Source of the DNA: Drosophila miranda
Taxonomy: Eukaryota; Arthropoda; Insecta; Diptera; Drosophilidae
Direction of reading: 5' to 3'
Length of the DNA stretch: 64,000 nucleotides
NCBI RefSeq assembly: GCF_003369915.1
Contig: NC_046677.1
Span: forward strand, 24,198,913-24,262,912
Shown here piece after piece: positions 43,701 through 57,254 of the stretch. Positions within the stretch are counted from its first letter, which is position 1. Every line of letters begins with the position of its first letter. The notes beneath the pieces were generated by a model that did not search any database, had not been told where the DNA came from, and saw only the letters and a list, made by a program, of their open reading frames with translations. A program made the translations under genes and the position numbers.

Positions 43701-46700
43701 ACGCGAAAGCAAGCCAAATGAAAGCGCGAGAAAAATTCCAAACAAATTGTGGAGGAAACCCAACACAAAAGTCGACTTCAAAATTTATTCAGTCAGCGTC
43801 GAAGTTCATTTGAGTATCATAAATCAGTGGTACTCCCGGCAGCAGAAGCCCACACCACCCACGAAGCCACCCACGGAAGTCGTCGGCGGGTGCATAGAGA
43901 GCTGGGGGAGGGGGCTTAGATGGGGGCAGGGCTTATAGCGGGGCATATAAATGACAACTTTGACTATTGGCTGCCATTGCACGTACAACAAACTGCAGCT
44001 TGGGCACGATTCTACATCGTGGATGTTGCCATCCATGTCCCGTCCCTGGCATATTTGTGCAGCAGGAGCCCAGGATGAGCAGAGCAGAGGAGAGGAGCAG
44101 GAACAGAGGGGCAGGAGCTGCCGAAGCAAAGGAAAATATTTTCGAAATCGTTGGAGCCAAATGTCAGGAGAAATCTTTGCCAGAGAGAGAGCACATACAC
44201 AAAAACATTCCTTAAGCGGGTGCCGAGACAGAGACACAGAGGGCCAGAAAGAGCGAGAAAAAAGAGTGGGTGGAACGTGAAGGAAAACCCATTTCCCCCA
44301 TCGACTTTATAAAACATTTTCTTCGTTATAAATCAATTTGAATTGCGCGAGCAGCTTAAACGACAAACGATTTGGACGACCCGACCAGAAAAAGCAACCA
44401 AAAGAAACGCCGAAACCAAAACCAAAACCAGAGCCAGAAGCAGAAGCAGAACCAGAACCAAACCAAAGAATCAGACCAGAAGCCAGAGACCAGAGACCAG
44501 AGAGAGGGTCGCTCCCCGAAAAACAGGGTATGCGTTAAAGCAGAAAATTCTGTTTATTTAGGCAATTTGTTGAGAACACTGCTTCAGTGGTTGCTGCGAA
44601 AAGGGCAATTTGAGGGGCAGCAGCTCAAAGCAGCTAAAAGGCCAAGAGTTTGCACATAATATTTTCAGCAGATTACAAATATATGCTTAAGTAGTTCATT
44701 AAATAATGTTTTAGTTCCACAATGAAGTTCGAGTATTGTGATTTATAGTGACAGCTCTTTAAGAAGTCATATTTCCGGGTTTTTTAAAGTCGTCTCCTTT
44801 AGTAATCTCAATCCACAAATGCCTCTATGCGGATACAGTGGGTGTACCACCGAGTGTGCACTGTGACTACAAATTATGCATAAATTATTCATACCAAATT
44901 ATCAGCAAATTATACACTTAACAGGTTTTACAAGGATTTATTCTCGCTTTTGTAATTTGCATATATTTTCATGACTAATGTACAGAATTTTTGTATTATG
45001 GAAAATATAATAAACAGATTAGGAAATGGTCTTTGTAGGAAAAATGCCAGAGCTGTAGTTGTGTTTTTTTCTATAAAAATTCTGAATATTTTAATGTATT
45101 TCAATGTATTTTTAGAACATCCAATACCACCATATGACACTGATCCTATTTAAAATTGTTGCAAATACATGACAGACCTAATAATTCCATTTTTTATATG
45201 TTATCCCTTCCAAGGAACTATTGATTGATAGAAAATAATGTTTTAAATAAACCAAAAATTGATGAAGCGTTGGGAGACCCATACCTTTTCATTTGGTTAC
45301 CATTTAATAGCAATCCAAACTTTAAAGTAAATAATTTTCCTCAGGCAAGGAAAATAGAAAATGGAAATCTAACCAAGCAATCCACCAAAATCCCACCGCC
45401 GCCCGCCCCTCATTCAGATTCCCCTCCCACACTCGACAGCCACCGGCAGCAGGCACTTGCTTATGTTAAACAATCCACCAAAAACTTGACATCAAATTTG
45501 TATGAGGATAAGGATATTCTGTCCCATCAAGCATCTACCATGCCTCCAATCCCAATCCCAGCCGCAGCCCCAGCCCCAGCACCATCCTACCGCTCTCCAT
45601 TCGTGACACCCTTCATGGCCCATCTCTCTTTCAGCTGCTGCTGCTGCTGCAAATGAAGCGCTAAATCTGCAAGTGTCAAGCACAGGAGCTGCAACAGCAA
45701 CAGCAGCATCAGCATCAGAAAACAACAACGGCAGCAACAGCGGCATTCAGCCCCAAAAGAGAATACTCTTTTTATCTTTTTGTATCCATTTTATTACAGT
45801 CGCTTTTCCCTGCACTCTCTGGGGGTATTGTGCATTTTTTGCAAAAGTTTGTCATGCGAGGAGAGCGAATCCACTTCGGAGACTGCAAGTACGACCATAA
45901 AAGTATACTTTATTGGAAGCCACAAACCATGTCGCCACCGAATATGTCTCTACATACTCGTAATTCTGTGAAATTGTACCACCATTCAATGTATCTGTAG
46001 AACTGTATCTTATATAAATGGCAGACAAATCTATTCAATTTCTTGAAATAATATTCGTATAAAATATGGGTTTGTGGTTTTTCGGTAAATTCTTGGCTTA
46101 AATTCTTTTTCGTAGAAAGAAAAACTTCTTCAATTCTTAAAAATTTCCCAATAATCCATACACCATGGGAGCACATATTTCATAACTTCATAATAGCAAT
46201 GGCATTTTGTAAGGGTATCCACTGCCTCGACTCTCCTTAGACAGCAGCTCTCCTTCCTTCTTTTTGTTTGTTGTGTGTGCTTAATTTTTTTGTTGTGTTG
46301 TATTTTGCTTTGTTTGGACAGCAATGTGCCGCATTTCGCTGCGGACGGACACATGGACAAAAGGACGAATGGACCGAGGGACGGGACGGGACGGGCCTAG
46401 CCCATTTGCATAGTTGAGGGATGGAGCGATGGCTAGAGCGAGAGAGAGGATGCGGAGATGTTTCCATTTAACCCACTGAGCTCGTTTTCCCAGCCGCCAA
46501 AAACAACAAAACCACAAAAACCGGAAGTAAAACAATGTACAGGGAACAGGCAACAGCGAACAGGTTACGGAGGTGTGCGTATGTGGTATGGGTGGAGATG
46601 GTGGGGTGGAGTCCCCGGAATGAGGGTTATCCTGGCCTAAACACATGGGGCACACCTTTTGAATGCTGCTGAAAGGTAAGCAGCATAAAAAAACCAACCA

Positions 46701-48138
46701 AACAACTTTACACCTGCCGTCGGCAACAGGGCGACCCAAAAGATTCTTGTTGTTGTTTGGCCTAATGTTGTCCTAATGCTGAACCGGGGAATCCCCCGCT
46801 GCTCATACGTATGTACTTTGCTCTCTCTCTCTTTCTACTTTTGTCCATCCCGTGGATTGTTGGCAGAACAAAAGAAATATTTGTTTGCGGAAATCATCAG
46901 CATCATCATCACTTCCGCCATGAACTCCACTTCCCGTTCCCGGGGGCAGACCCTCACGTGCCGGTACCAGTTTTTTTCATATATATAATTTCACTTTGAC
47001 TTAAGCTTTACTGCTGTACCATCTACCATCTACACTCTACACTCTGCACTACTGCTTCTTATAGCAGCAGCTAAAGGACTCAAGTATCCTGTTTGGCAGT
47101 CAAGAGTTGTTTAGCAGTTTACGGGCCGGGGGGTAGGAAGGGGTGCTGTCAGAAGGTGTTGCTGCAATTGAGACCAAGATGAGCTTCAGGTCCCCTGTTC
47201 CCCGGAGTCGCCCCGGAGCCCCTCCACTCGTCGGTGGTCACTTAAAGGGTCAACAGTCGAGTGCCAATTCAGAAGAATACCCCCCGTACCGCCACCCTGC
47301 CTTCTGCTGAAAAGTTTTACCTTACCTTTAACGCTCGCTTTGACTTGGCTTTTTGGAAGGGAAAGTGGCTGCAAAAGTTGTGTCGCCCAGCCGCAAAGTA
47401 GAAAATGTGCTTCGGTTGTACGTGGCGTATGTGGAATGGAATGGTCTGCCATCAGCTCTATTTCTGCTAGTTTCTCACTTAAATTCATTGAAATAGTGGT
47501 CACATTTCAACCGAAAACCAACTAGAAGGCGTACCAGGACTTTGTACTTTCTTCTGCTTTCACTTTTAGTTCTAATTGTTTCACTCTTCTTCGTGGCTTA
47601 CACACAACTAATTCCGTCCAAAACTCCACCCGTGTCTGCTCCTAATTAACATATTTCAAAGAAAAGCAATAATAATATTATAGTTTATATTTAAACCCTT
47701 TAAAGCCGCTCCGCTTAGCCTCGTATCTATAGTCGTAGCCCCAGGAACAAACTGCAATATGACAGGTCGTATACTTGATATGCGTAAGGAGAATATGTTG
47801 TGTTGTTGTGTGCTGTGTTGCGTGTGTTGACACTTGTCAGGGACTAATAAGCTGATTCTGCCACAGAGAGACAGAGAGAAATAGAGAGCGTAGCATGGCA
47901 TTGAGTCGGGTCCACCACACTAACGAGTGGCACACGCAAATTGCCAATTATGAGAGGAGAGTAGTCGCATTCTGCTTATTTATGGCACGATACGAATATT
48001 TGATATATTTACGACAATATATTTTTGCTCCAACCTGGCCAAAAAAAGGGGTCCCCCCTCGCAAACTGTTGTACGTGCCAGGGCTGAACTTAATGCGGAC
48101 CCAGGCATGTCAACAATTTATATGCTAGATCGAACCAG
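43696..48138. other. gene-poor region with ACCAGA and CAG repeats
   Basis: No supported gene. ACCAAA/ACCAGA/AGCAGA hexamers at 44398-44470 keep all plus frames open for 60-95 codons. GCT repeats lie at 45634-45650 and CAACAG-type repeats at 45690-45745. A CTCTTTCAG acceptor-like string precedes 45634, but no donor or domain supports an exon. Confidence 0.45.
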
Positions 48139-48194
48139 GCACAGCCACAGCCACAGCCACAGCCGAAGAGCCACAGGGACAGGGACAGGGACAC
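48139..48194. repeat. CCACAG and AGGGAC hexamer arrays
   Basis: Two short hexamer arrays lie side by side: (CACAGC)n at 48139-48163 and (AGGGAC)n at 48174-48194. Confidence 0.9.
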
Positions 48195-51100
48195 ACCCTC
48201 GAAGCCGGAGAGCATGCCAGCATATGCATTGCAAATAATTCGCATAGCTGGCCAAAAAAAGTTGCCCTCTCAAGCAATTGGCATTGGCTTGGCTTAATAG
48301 TATGCGTCGTGCGGAGGTGGAGGGGATCACATATATTTCTGAATTTGTGGGGTACTGGAGGCGGAGGGCGGAAGGCAGGAGGCTCGGGGCACTGCCAGTT
48401 TATAAGCATTTAAGCGGCTTAACTCGCCCGTCTCTGACTTATCGCATTGTCATCAATTTGGTTAAGTAGATTTCCCCTCAATTGATGTCCTTCGTCGTTG
48501 TCGTTGTCGTGCCTGTGGTACTCTCGTACTCTCGTACACCCCTCCCAAATTCGTTGATTGAAAATTTGGCACACGCCATTGGGCACGACATTGGGAAGGA
48601 CGACACATAATTATTTCATTGATTGAAAATTCGCCAGTTAGCTCAAAAAGATAGGGAGAGGGGGTGAGCCGAGCGGAAGAGGGAAACGGAAAAACTGGGC
48701 TACTCCCTGCTGCTGCATAATCAATCACGTTTATCAGGATAATTGTTTGGCACAATCCTCTCTTCCTCATGGAATAAATTGAGTTGGCTTTTCGCTATCG
48801 AGCGAGTCAATATCTTATTATTTGCGCTCAATTTCATTTCATTTGCATGGTTTTCTTTAAGCCAGAAGAGCGTGCCGCCAACCGCCCCCCGACCTCTATT
48901 ATGTATTCATGCAACAGGGCAACAGGGCAAGAAGGCAAACAATTAGAAGCACAACAAAAGGCGCCAAAGAGTTGCAGCCTCAGAGGCATTCGCCACACCA
49001 TTCGCGGCATGCAGCTATAGGGATTACGAGCGAGGCAGGCATTGAAATTGTGCATATGAAATGGATGCTTATGCAAATATTTGCAATTAGCCCACAATTA
49101 TCACACAGTAATTAATTTTCGGTACCTCAAATTATTGATGAGACTTTTGACATTGCGCATACGCAGTGTTGACACTCTAGAGAGAGACAGCCTTTTGGGT
49201 TGCTTTCGGCGCTGGCAAACATAAATCATACCATATTCTATGACAGCTTAAAGAAATCCACAATCCGCTGAAAACAGCCAGCGAAAATCCGTTGAATTTT
49301 TAATTGGAAAATGCATTCAATTCGGCGGGTGTTTCGGCGTCCCCTCTGGCCCACAGCCATAAAACTTTCTCTCACTGAAAAATAGAATAGGACGAAACAA
49401 ATAAAATACAAATACAAATAGAAATTCTGCATTGTCGGCCACAGAAGGTCAATGAATTATTGATGTGCCCAAGGACAAGCAGGACAAGAGCACCCAAAAA
49501 AAGAAACCAAGAAAAAGAAATTCCCCTCCCGAAAATACTTCCAGTTGAATGAAGTCGAAGCCAAAGCCAAGACCATGCCCACTGTCCAAAGAGTTGCTTC
49601 CAATACCCCCAACCCGCCCTGGAAAAAACCAAACGCCTTTAAGTAAATAAACGAGAAATAATTTAAAGCCCAGAGAAAATAAATTCAACTCCTTTTGTCT
49701 GTCAGTTATCCTTGGGGAATTTTCGACTTTGCTGCTCACTTGACAAGTTTCAAATTTATTACCGAACCACTCAAGTGTCACCCCCTTTCTGGGGGCCCCT
49801 CCCCCGCAGAGCAATTTACCCCGCCCCCCGACCGTCCCCGGCGGCATAATTCCATCAGAGTGAGAACAATCATGGCCGTAATAATGTTATGGAAATTGAT
49901 TTCTATTATTTTTACCGCCTCACCTCGAAAAGCAGCTTAGCTTCTCATTCTTCTCCCATCAGAAATTGAATGCACTTTCTGTGCAAAAATTATACAGGCA
50001 TTTGACAAGACCTGCCAAATGATAAACGAAACGAATTTTCTGCAACAACTAAAAGAGCAGAAGGCGCAGAGGGCCTTGGAGGTGGAAGGTGGGACACAGA
50101 GCGAGAACATTCGGGATAACAATAAATCATATATGGCTTGTAAATTGATTTATCTGCTTGACAATGATGCTCGTAAATCATATTAAAAATATTTTAAAAA
50201 AACAAAAGAAATAACGCAACAGTTGAAGCACTAGACTGCTGCATACCCTTGCAAAGTTTTACGGAAAGGTGTGCCCTTCCTTAAATATCAGGGAATCTTT
50301 TACAACTGAAAGGAGGCAATAGAACTGGCCAGCGAAACTTTCTGCAAAGAGCCATCCATCTCCCATAATGTGAGCAGCCTGTCATACCCCTTGCACCCCT
50401 CATAGATGGTACATAAAAATCAGATAAAAACTATAAAATATTATAAATGCATTCGCATGTATCCCTGACTGGTTTTCTGTCTGTCTGACTGTCTGTGGGC
50501 ATGTGTAAATGTGGCATTGTATTTCCTATAAAACACTCATTGCAAGATTGGTTTTATTGAATCAATAAATATAAATTCAATAAGGAAATTGTATATTCTT
50601 CAGCTAGAAAGTGGTTCTAATAAATAGATAATTGGCAATCGGAACTGTCTGATAGTTTTAGTGCGATTAAATGAACAAGTGCTAAAGCTCGTGAATACTT
50701 AATCAACATTTTTATTCAAGTCGATGATGGTTTTATTGTGTATAAATTTCGTTGGTGTTTGAATTATTTTTGCAGAGTTTTGGCCTAACAAAAGTGATTT
50801 GTTTCTTGTTTTAATTGAAAAGGATTTTCTTTTTTCGGCAACGTTTTGTTTATTTTGAGAGCGTTGAAAGAGTGTTTAATTCTAACTAAGTATGCACTTT
50901 TATAGAGAAGAATATGTGCATTGTTTTTTTTTTAATTATTGAATAAATAAAATGCATATTTTAAGTTCAGAAAAATAAGCTTATTGGCCGCTTTTGGCTT
51001 CAATAGCTTCATAACAGACAGCTTTAAAATGCTCTAGAAAAAATAGTTCTATTTTTCGAAACCGTTTCCCACAAATCGATTTTTTGCATGGCATATTTTC

Positions 51101-51494
51101 CTTTCATCCTTTGATATTTGCACACAAAAGCTAATACAAATAAATAGAAATCAATTTCTAATTCATAAATTTAAGTGTTTAATGTGTTAATTAATTTTAA
51201 GATTGCCTAATGGACTATGATTATCATTATAATTACTCTCTCAAATGCATACTATTACCATCACAATTAGCATCATAATTATTCAAGTGACTGGAAACGT
51301 AAGCTCTCTATTGTCTTACAGCTACGAAACGCACAGTATTTATGGTTAAGTCCCGGCAGGCAAAGGTTCTATTAAATCATGTTGCTGTCCCACAACAAAT
51401 TTGTTACGCATACGCATAGTTGTTCCAACAGTTTGTTGGTTGCTTTTCATTGAAGAATGCCCCTCCCGGGCATACATACATGGGTATTTTTGTA

Positions 51495-51543
51495 GTTGCA
51501 CGTTGCACGTTGCAGGTTGCAGGTTGCAGGTTGCAGGATGCAG
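51495..51543. repeat. GCAGGTT heptamer repeat
   Basis: About seven units of a 7-base repeat, drifting from GCACGTT at the left to GCAGGTT and GCAGGAT at the right. Confidence 0.92.
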
Positions 51544-54057
51544 TTTGCTTGAATTCAAATGGCACGGCACGCATTGTTTTAGCCAGAGAACTCCCCACAG
51601 ACAAAACAGAAACCAGATTAAACATTGACTTTGGCCACACACAAGTGAAAGTACGGCATGGCAATGGAGAAAGGCCTGCGAAATATAAGAGGTAATTGAA
51701 TAGTTGTCGCAACAATAGTGCCGACTAGGATAAAACCAAGTTGGCTCCATAAATCGCATACAAATAGCCACATGGGAGTGTTCATATCGGACCAGCCATC
51801 GAATGGAGTCCCGTCCCTTATTGAGTGGGGTATTGGAACACAAAAGCCACAAAAGCAATTGCCAAACAAATACGGAAAAGCGGGCTAATTACATTCGTGT
51901 TTGTGTGTTTATACGAAGTTCGGTGGGAGGCCGGACGAGAGGGACACAGAAAACAATTTGTTTGGCTAAATTATCTGCTAAATTAAGCAATTTCAATTCA
52001 ACAAACGAAACGAAACGAAAAACAAAGCGATACGAGACGAGAAGCGAAAGAAAAACAAATCCAGCGATTCCACCCCAAAGCCCTGGAACGGAGACTGAGA
52101 CCCTCTTCGACACGTAACACTAATGCCGAGGAGAGTGCTTATATATACGAGTATATGTATATCCGTGGGATGTGTTGGAGGTGCGACCAAATGCTGCACA
52201 AATCGGTTGCTAAGTAGCTCATAATGGCCGCGCTCGCTGGCTTCCAAATGTTCCCATTGGGATTTTATTCCTACAGCAGCAGCCGTCCGTGTACCCCTTT
52301 AAAGTGTTTGACCGTCTTAGCCAGCAATTGCTGGCCATGGGAGGTGTATGATATGCTCGTAAAGGGATTACGGTAGAGTAATGTGCACTTTGAACCCGAG
52401 GTGTGTGGCCCACTGGTAACATCTCTCTAAGTATATTTTTATTCCAATCGTATTCAGTATGAGCTGGTTCAGCATCTAGGAAGAGGTTTCAATGAATTCC
52501 CATTAAATATCAGAAGATATCTCAATATAGTATCTATGAATTCACAGTTTATAGAAGTCCTTAACCTTATAAGAGAACTATCAAAGCGCCAGTAAAGACC
52601 CAATACTGGATGTTCAACGTTAAATATGAGGGTGTTCTTCCTACAATATATATCTGTTCTACGACCAGCTCCAAATGTGAAAACATTAAACATTTCTTCT
52701 GCATAGAACCCTCTACTATTTTGCTAGGAGTCTCGTTCTAGTTGGTTCTTAGAACTTCTAAAGGGGTCTACCCATCAAATATCTATTCAGCAAGGATGCA
52801 ACTCGGCAATTTCAAAGTTCCTTCAAGAGTATTCCGACTTCAACAAAAGCAAAGCAAAGTTTTCCCATACTGGGTTTTTGCTTTTGTTGCACCCCGAGTA
52901 TTTTGCTTGATGCCCGGGGCCATAAAAAGGTTAAAGGTTACAAAATGGCACGCACACACAGAAGTGCCGGCTTGCAACATGTTGCATGTGTATGAGCATT
53001 AGTGTGCGGACGTGTGTGAGACCCTGCTTCCGTGTGTGCGTGTGTGTGTGTGCTTTGAACTTTGATAAATGCAGATTTTATTGTAATTCGATATAAATTT
53101 GTGTGGCAAGGGAAAGGTGGGGCCGGGCCAATCGAAGCGCACCTCTCGATATTGATATTGATATTGCATTTTTATGGCCAACATTTAAACTGCAAAAATA
53201 AAGGGCCTAAAACGGAAATCGAAACATGCAGGAAATTGGAATATACAAACAATTTAATAGCCCTTCAACAGAGTTGAGAATTCAAAATAGCAGGGAATCA
53301 CGGGGTTTTAGCTTACATTCATACGATGCAAAAGGTTATAGCCTAATTGGAATAAAAGGAAACTAGAGTTGGCTAATTATACAGTCATCAATACATCCTT
53401 GAACATAGAATGGGTATTCCTAAGAGTCATTTAAATCTGATTAAAATCTCGCTAAGACGTTGCACTGTAAAACAATGTGGGGAAAACTGCCATTGCATTG
53501 CATTGGCACAGAAAATCTGATGTTGCACTTACACTGATTGTCAAAATGCCAGTTACACGTTAACGTTGACTGATGGACAGACAGCATTCATTGAGGAAAG
53601 AGAATGACTGGCGCAGAAACCAGTATGGTAGGGGCAGGCAAGAGAGAATATGTAGTGGGAATGGGTTCTCAAATTAGAAAATTCTCTCGCTCTTCCATAT
53701 CCATTTCCATTTCCAGTCGCTTTCCAGGCACATTAATCAGGCCTGTTACAGGACGCCCGCCTCCTTCTGTTCCGCCTCTGTGCTGGCAGGCAAATTACAT
53801 CAGTTTTGTATGGAAAATGTTGCCATTTAATTTAATGAGGCATCATTATGCCAAAAACTTTAATCTCATCAAGAGGGAGGCTGGCTGGCTGGGAAAAAAA
53901 AGAACTGTAATTATTGAGATGCCGTTTTTTTCGGGCCTTTGGGGCGGGGCAGGTAGGTGTTTCAGGGTGGTAGGCGGTGGGCGATGGGCGTGTCGTGCTG
54001 TTAATGATGTTTGGCAACTTCAACTCCAGGCCGCCACAAACCCTTACACCTTCCACC

Positions 54058-54076
54058 CACACACACACACACACAC
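54058..54076. repeat. (AC)n microsatellite
   Basis: Short AC run. Confidence 0.9.
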
Positions 54077-54493
54077 CCCTTCGCAGACACAGACACCTTT
54101 AGCATCCAATTAGCGGCAAAACGAGTTTCTGGCTCTCACGTGTTTTTCTATCTCTTCCACTCTCCCACTTTCGCCAGCAGCTCCATCCGTGCCGTGCCCC
54201 TCTGCGTCTAACAAGCACTCGAATCGCTCTTTTTTTTCACACGAAAAACGTAGCTCACATATGTTTCATCTTGTTTGCTGGTGTGTGTGCTCGCACTACA
54301 CACAGACACAGAGGCACACCCACACTCGAGCTTTTGTGCAGTCGAAGGAGCAGCAACAGCAACAGCAACAGAAGCAAACCAACAAACAACAACAAACAGT
54401 GTGGTGGAGTGACCAGGAGAGGGAGCAGAGGAATGGCAGCAAACACAAAAAAAGATGAAAGGAAGAGTGCAGTTTAGAGGACGGAAGTTTGTG

Positions 54494-54907
54494 ATACCCT
54501 GGCCGATCTAACGTGTTTAAACATTGAGCGATATACTATAATTCTGCATTCATGGCGGTTCTGTCCTAAATAGCTCTAGAAACTTCTAGAAAAATTAAGG
54601 ATCTTTTGCAAAAGTTTTAGCTGCAAAATGAAGAGATTATTTGGATTCCGAGCTCTGATCTGCTTCGCTCTCTCTCGAAGGTCCAAGGTGAATTTACTTA
54701 TTACCACATCTGCTCTCTTTCGAGGACCATACGTTTGCCAGTATGCATGCAAACGTACAGAACGTAAAACGTTTGCTATCTCTTTCTAGCGCTTGTCTCC
54801 CTGAGAGCCACGAGAGCGTGGATGCTCCTCACCACAGCCGACGACACCACCTTCTTAGTAAATTCATCATGCCCTGGTCTAACACATACTACCCCCTGCC
54901 AGGGTAT
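54494..54907. mobile_element. possible MITE-like element with ATACCCTGGC ends
   Basis: A 414-bp segment starts ATACCCTGGC (54494-54503) and ends GCCAGGGTAT (54898-54907), exact 10-bp inverted termini. It contains the 133-bp block (54709-54841) shared with 15580-15712. No transposase frame is present and no convincing target-site duplication is seen. The copy at 15.6 kb lacks these termini, so the ends may be fortuitous. Confidence 0.35.
54709..54841 (+). repeat. dispersed repeat, copy B
   Basis: Matches the reverse complement of 15580-15712 at roughly 90% by eye. Confidence 0.85.
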
Positions 54908-56339
54908 GCACATGAATGTATGTATGTACAAATGAAAAATGGCAACACTTTAACTTTTGAACGGCACCCCACCCTGTCCACCACACCCTACCTTATCCTA
55001 CCTGTCCTTTTTTCAAATGCGTTTTTTAAGCCGAGATTATTTTTTGTTTTTCCCACTGCCCCCTCACTATTTTTTTGTTGTGAATGGGAGTGCAAGTGCG
55101 AGTGTGGCAATGTGTGTGTGTGTGTGGGCATAACTTTTGCATAATAGTGGCACAAAACAAAAACGGGCTGTGTTGTACATATGGCGGGGATCGGAGTCAA
55201 CAAGCGTGAGGGTTACGTTCCGCTGCCGAGATTCAGCGGATTTCAGATTCCAATTAAGTTTTTTAAATTTTACACAGACAAGCGTATGAATGATGACGTT
55301 CATTTTGGTTGGCAGGATGTGGCACGAGATTACCCTTACCCGCCCTACCACCCTACCATCCTGGCAAATGTGCTAATCATTTTCATTTTGCAATGAACAG
55401 AAGGGGAAACCAGAAAATGGAAAGAAAAGAATACAAGAAACAAGATGTTGTTTGCCCCCGGAACTCGCACTCGTGCTCATACTATCCTGCCTTCAGCCGT
55501 ACCGCACCTTTCAAGGACTCTTTCCGCATGCATTCCCAAGTAGTGGAACATGGGAGTGCCATTATGGAAAGTAATAAACAAGAAAAGTGAATAACTAAAT
55601 TCCTTTCAGACTGAATTCTAGATGCCCTTTGCCCGGTCCCAACGATTAGCATTTGTTGCCAAAGGGAAAGAGATTTGTAAACAAAACTGTAAATAGTCGG
55701 AATGGAGTGCTGATGGGATATCTTCCGAGTGAATGACATCATCAATATGCTAATCACTTCTCAAGCGAATGCATCGACAATAGTGCGAGTGCTGTTATCA
55801 TCTGGAATCTATATCGCAGATAAGGACCGACTTAATCGCTCTGGTAAGCAAAGCATAGGCGACTGCAATGAAAAAACACAAGAACTAACGACATAAGAGG
55901 AATAAATACATTATTCTCTGAAAAGTAATGCGTATAATCACTATCTTGCGTCTACTAGTGTCACGTTTTGAAATTCCGGGGTAATTAAAGCTTAAAAATA
56001 TAAAGTTTAAAATTTTTTAGTTGAATAGGTAAAAGAGGCTTTATGGAAGAACTATTATCAAAAATTATATTTCTTGTAGAAGAGAATAATAATGCCAAAC
56101 ATGACCACACAAATAACAACATTTGCTGATTTTAATAGGTTTTGCACATCAAAGTTAATGAATTTTTATGTCAATTGGTTAAACTAGCTGATTTCAATAA
56201 ATTTAGAAAATAATATCTTTACAGAACTATTGTTTTTTGGCCACTCTCACAGCAAATTTCATTTCCCTCTTTATTGGGATTCAAATAGAAGATTTGAATA
56301 ATTTATTATACGCGCCTCCTAGCATTTTTTTAGCTGGTA
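54908..56339. other. intergenic DNA upstream of GlyP
   Basis: No supported gene. A (GT)n run lies near 55110-55127. The 55900-56300 part is AT-rich. Confidence 0.5.
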
Positions 56340-56391
56340 ACGCGCGCCCCAACAGCTGTTTCCAAAGCTTTCCATTTGACAGCTGTAAGCT
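56340..56391. promoter_or_regulatory. E-box promoter module, copy 1 (distal)
   Basis: A 52-bp block identical at 49 positions to 57067-57118. It includes the palindrome AACAGCTGTT (56351-56360), a perfect match to Drosophila core-promoter motif 5 (AWCAGCTGWT), and a second CAGCTG. It lies about 1.38 kb upstream of the GlyP ATG and could serve GlyP or a divergent transcript. Confidence 0.6.
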
Positions 56392-56446
56392 CTAACTAAC
56401 CCAGCCGCTGCTCCCTATTGGCTCTGTTTTCTCTTTTCAAATCGGT

Positions 56447-56512
56447 AAATTGTCTCTTTTTGCTTCCTTTAAATCGGTTAAGGATCTCTTTTTGCTTCCT
56501 TTAAATTCAGAT
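56447..56512. repeat. 33-bp tandem pair
   Basis: CTCTTTTTGCTTCCTTTAAAT occurs twice, 33-34 bp apart, each preceded by an AATCGGT/AAGGAT spacer. It keeps a small minus-strand frame (56625-56437, 62 codons) open. Confidence 0.75.
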
Positions 56513-57066
56513 TGAATAGTCCGAACCCTTTTTATTACGGTGAATATGCCGCAAAAATTGGGCAATCGGCACATCCGACATGTTGTCGTGATCGTTTTCT
56601 GCAAGCTATTCAGCGTACTTACCATGTTGTCACTTTAAAGGGCCGACTTTTCCATAGGGTTGAATATATCGTACAATAACCGAAACTGTTTTGGTAACTA
56701 AAACGGGTTTAAAACGAAAACGACGGGATTTATGCTTTGAACTTCACTTTCATAAAATTAAACTTTGCCGCAACTCTTGAATCGGCGAACTACATAAATA
56801 TGTAGTTGACTTGTAGCAAAATGTGTATACATGTAAGATGTAGAATAATTACCGATGCTCTTGGCACTGCGAGGATTAGTTTATACACAGTTTTATAAGT
56901 CATCACAGTACATTCTTCACTATGCACTCTCCCATTCAGGCAGGAGGTCGTAAAGATCAATCAGTTCGACTGTCAGAAGAAAGTTTTAGACATAATTGAC
57001 CGGCCCGGATACAAACAAGACGAGGACCCGAGCTAGAGCGTTTGTTTATGCTGGCAACCTTAAAAA

Positions 57067-57118
57067 ACGCGCGCCACAACAGCTGTTTCGAAAGCTCTCC
57101 ATTTGACAGCTGTAAGCT
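57067..57118. promoter_or_regulatory. GlyP: E-box promoter module, copy 2 (proximal to GlyP)
   Basis: Second copy of the module at 56340-56391. AACAGCTGTT lies at 57078-57087 and GACAGCTGT about 24 bp further. It is about 640 bp upstream of the GlyP ATG. Further right, 57150-57163 (CAGCAGCTGCTCCCC) also resembles 56404-56416. Likely core promoter elements of GlyP. Confidence 0.6.
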
Positions 57119-57254
57119 TACTCGTCGCAGAGGGCGCCACCATCAACTCAGCAGCTGCTCCCCAAACAAGAAAAAAAATCATGGAAACAAAAAATAAAAT
57201 ACGCATGTATGACCTTCGTACAAGGTGACTGGGGCAAAGAGAGAACAACAACTC

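Larger units (their letters stand above)
48195..54493. other. gene-poor region, no gene seen
   Basis: No gene supported. The 170-codon minus frame at 51346-51858 crosses a heptamer repeat and has no domain. The 169-codon plus frame at 53604-54113 ends in (AC)n-encoded His-Thr repeats. 50130-51350 is very AT-rich. Confidence 0.5.

Noticed and set aside
47186..47503. 105-codon minus frame
   Set aside because: No domain, no splice or promoter context.
51346..51858. 170-codon minus frame
   Set aside because: Spans the heptamer repeat and is Cys/Leu/His-rich without family resemblance.
53604..54113. 169-codon plus frame
   Set aside because: C-terminal His-Thr repeats come from an (AC)n tract; the remainder has no domain.
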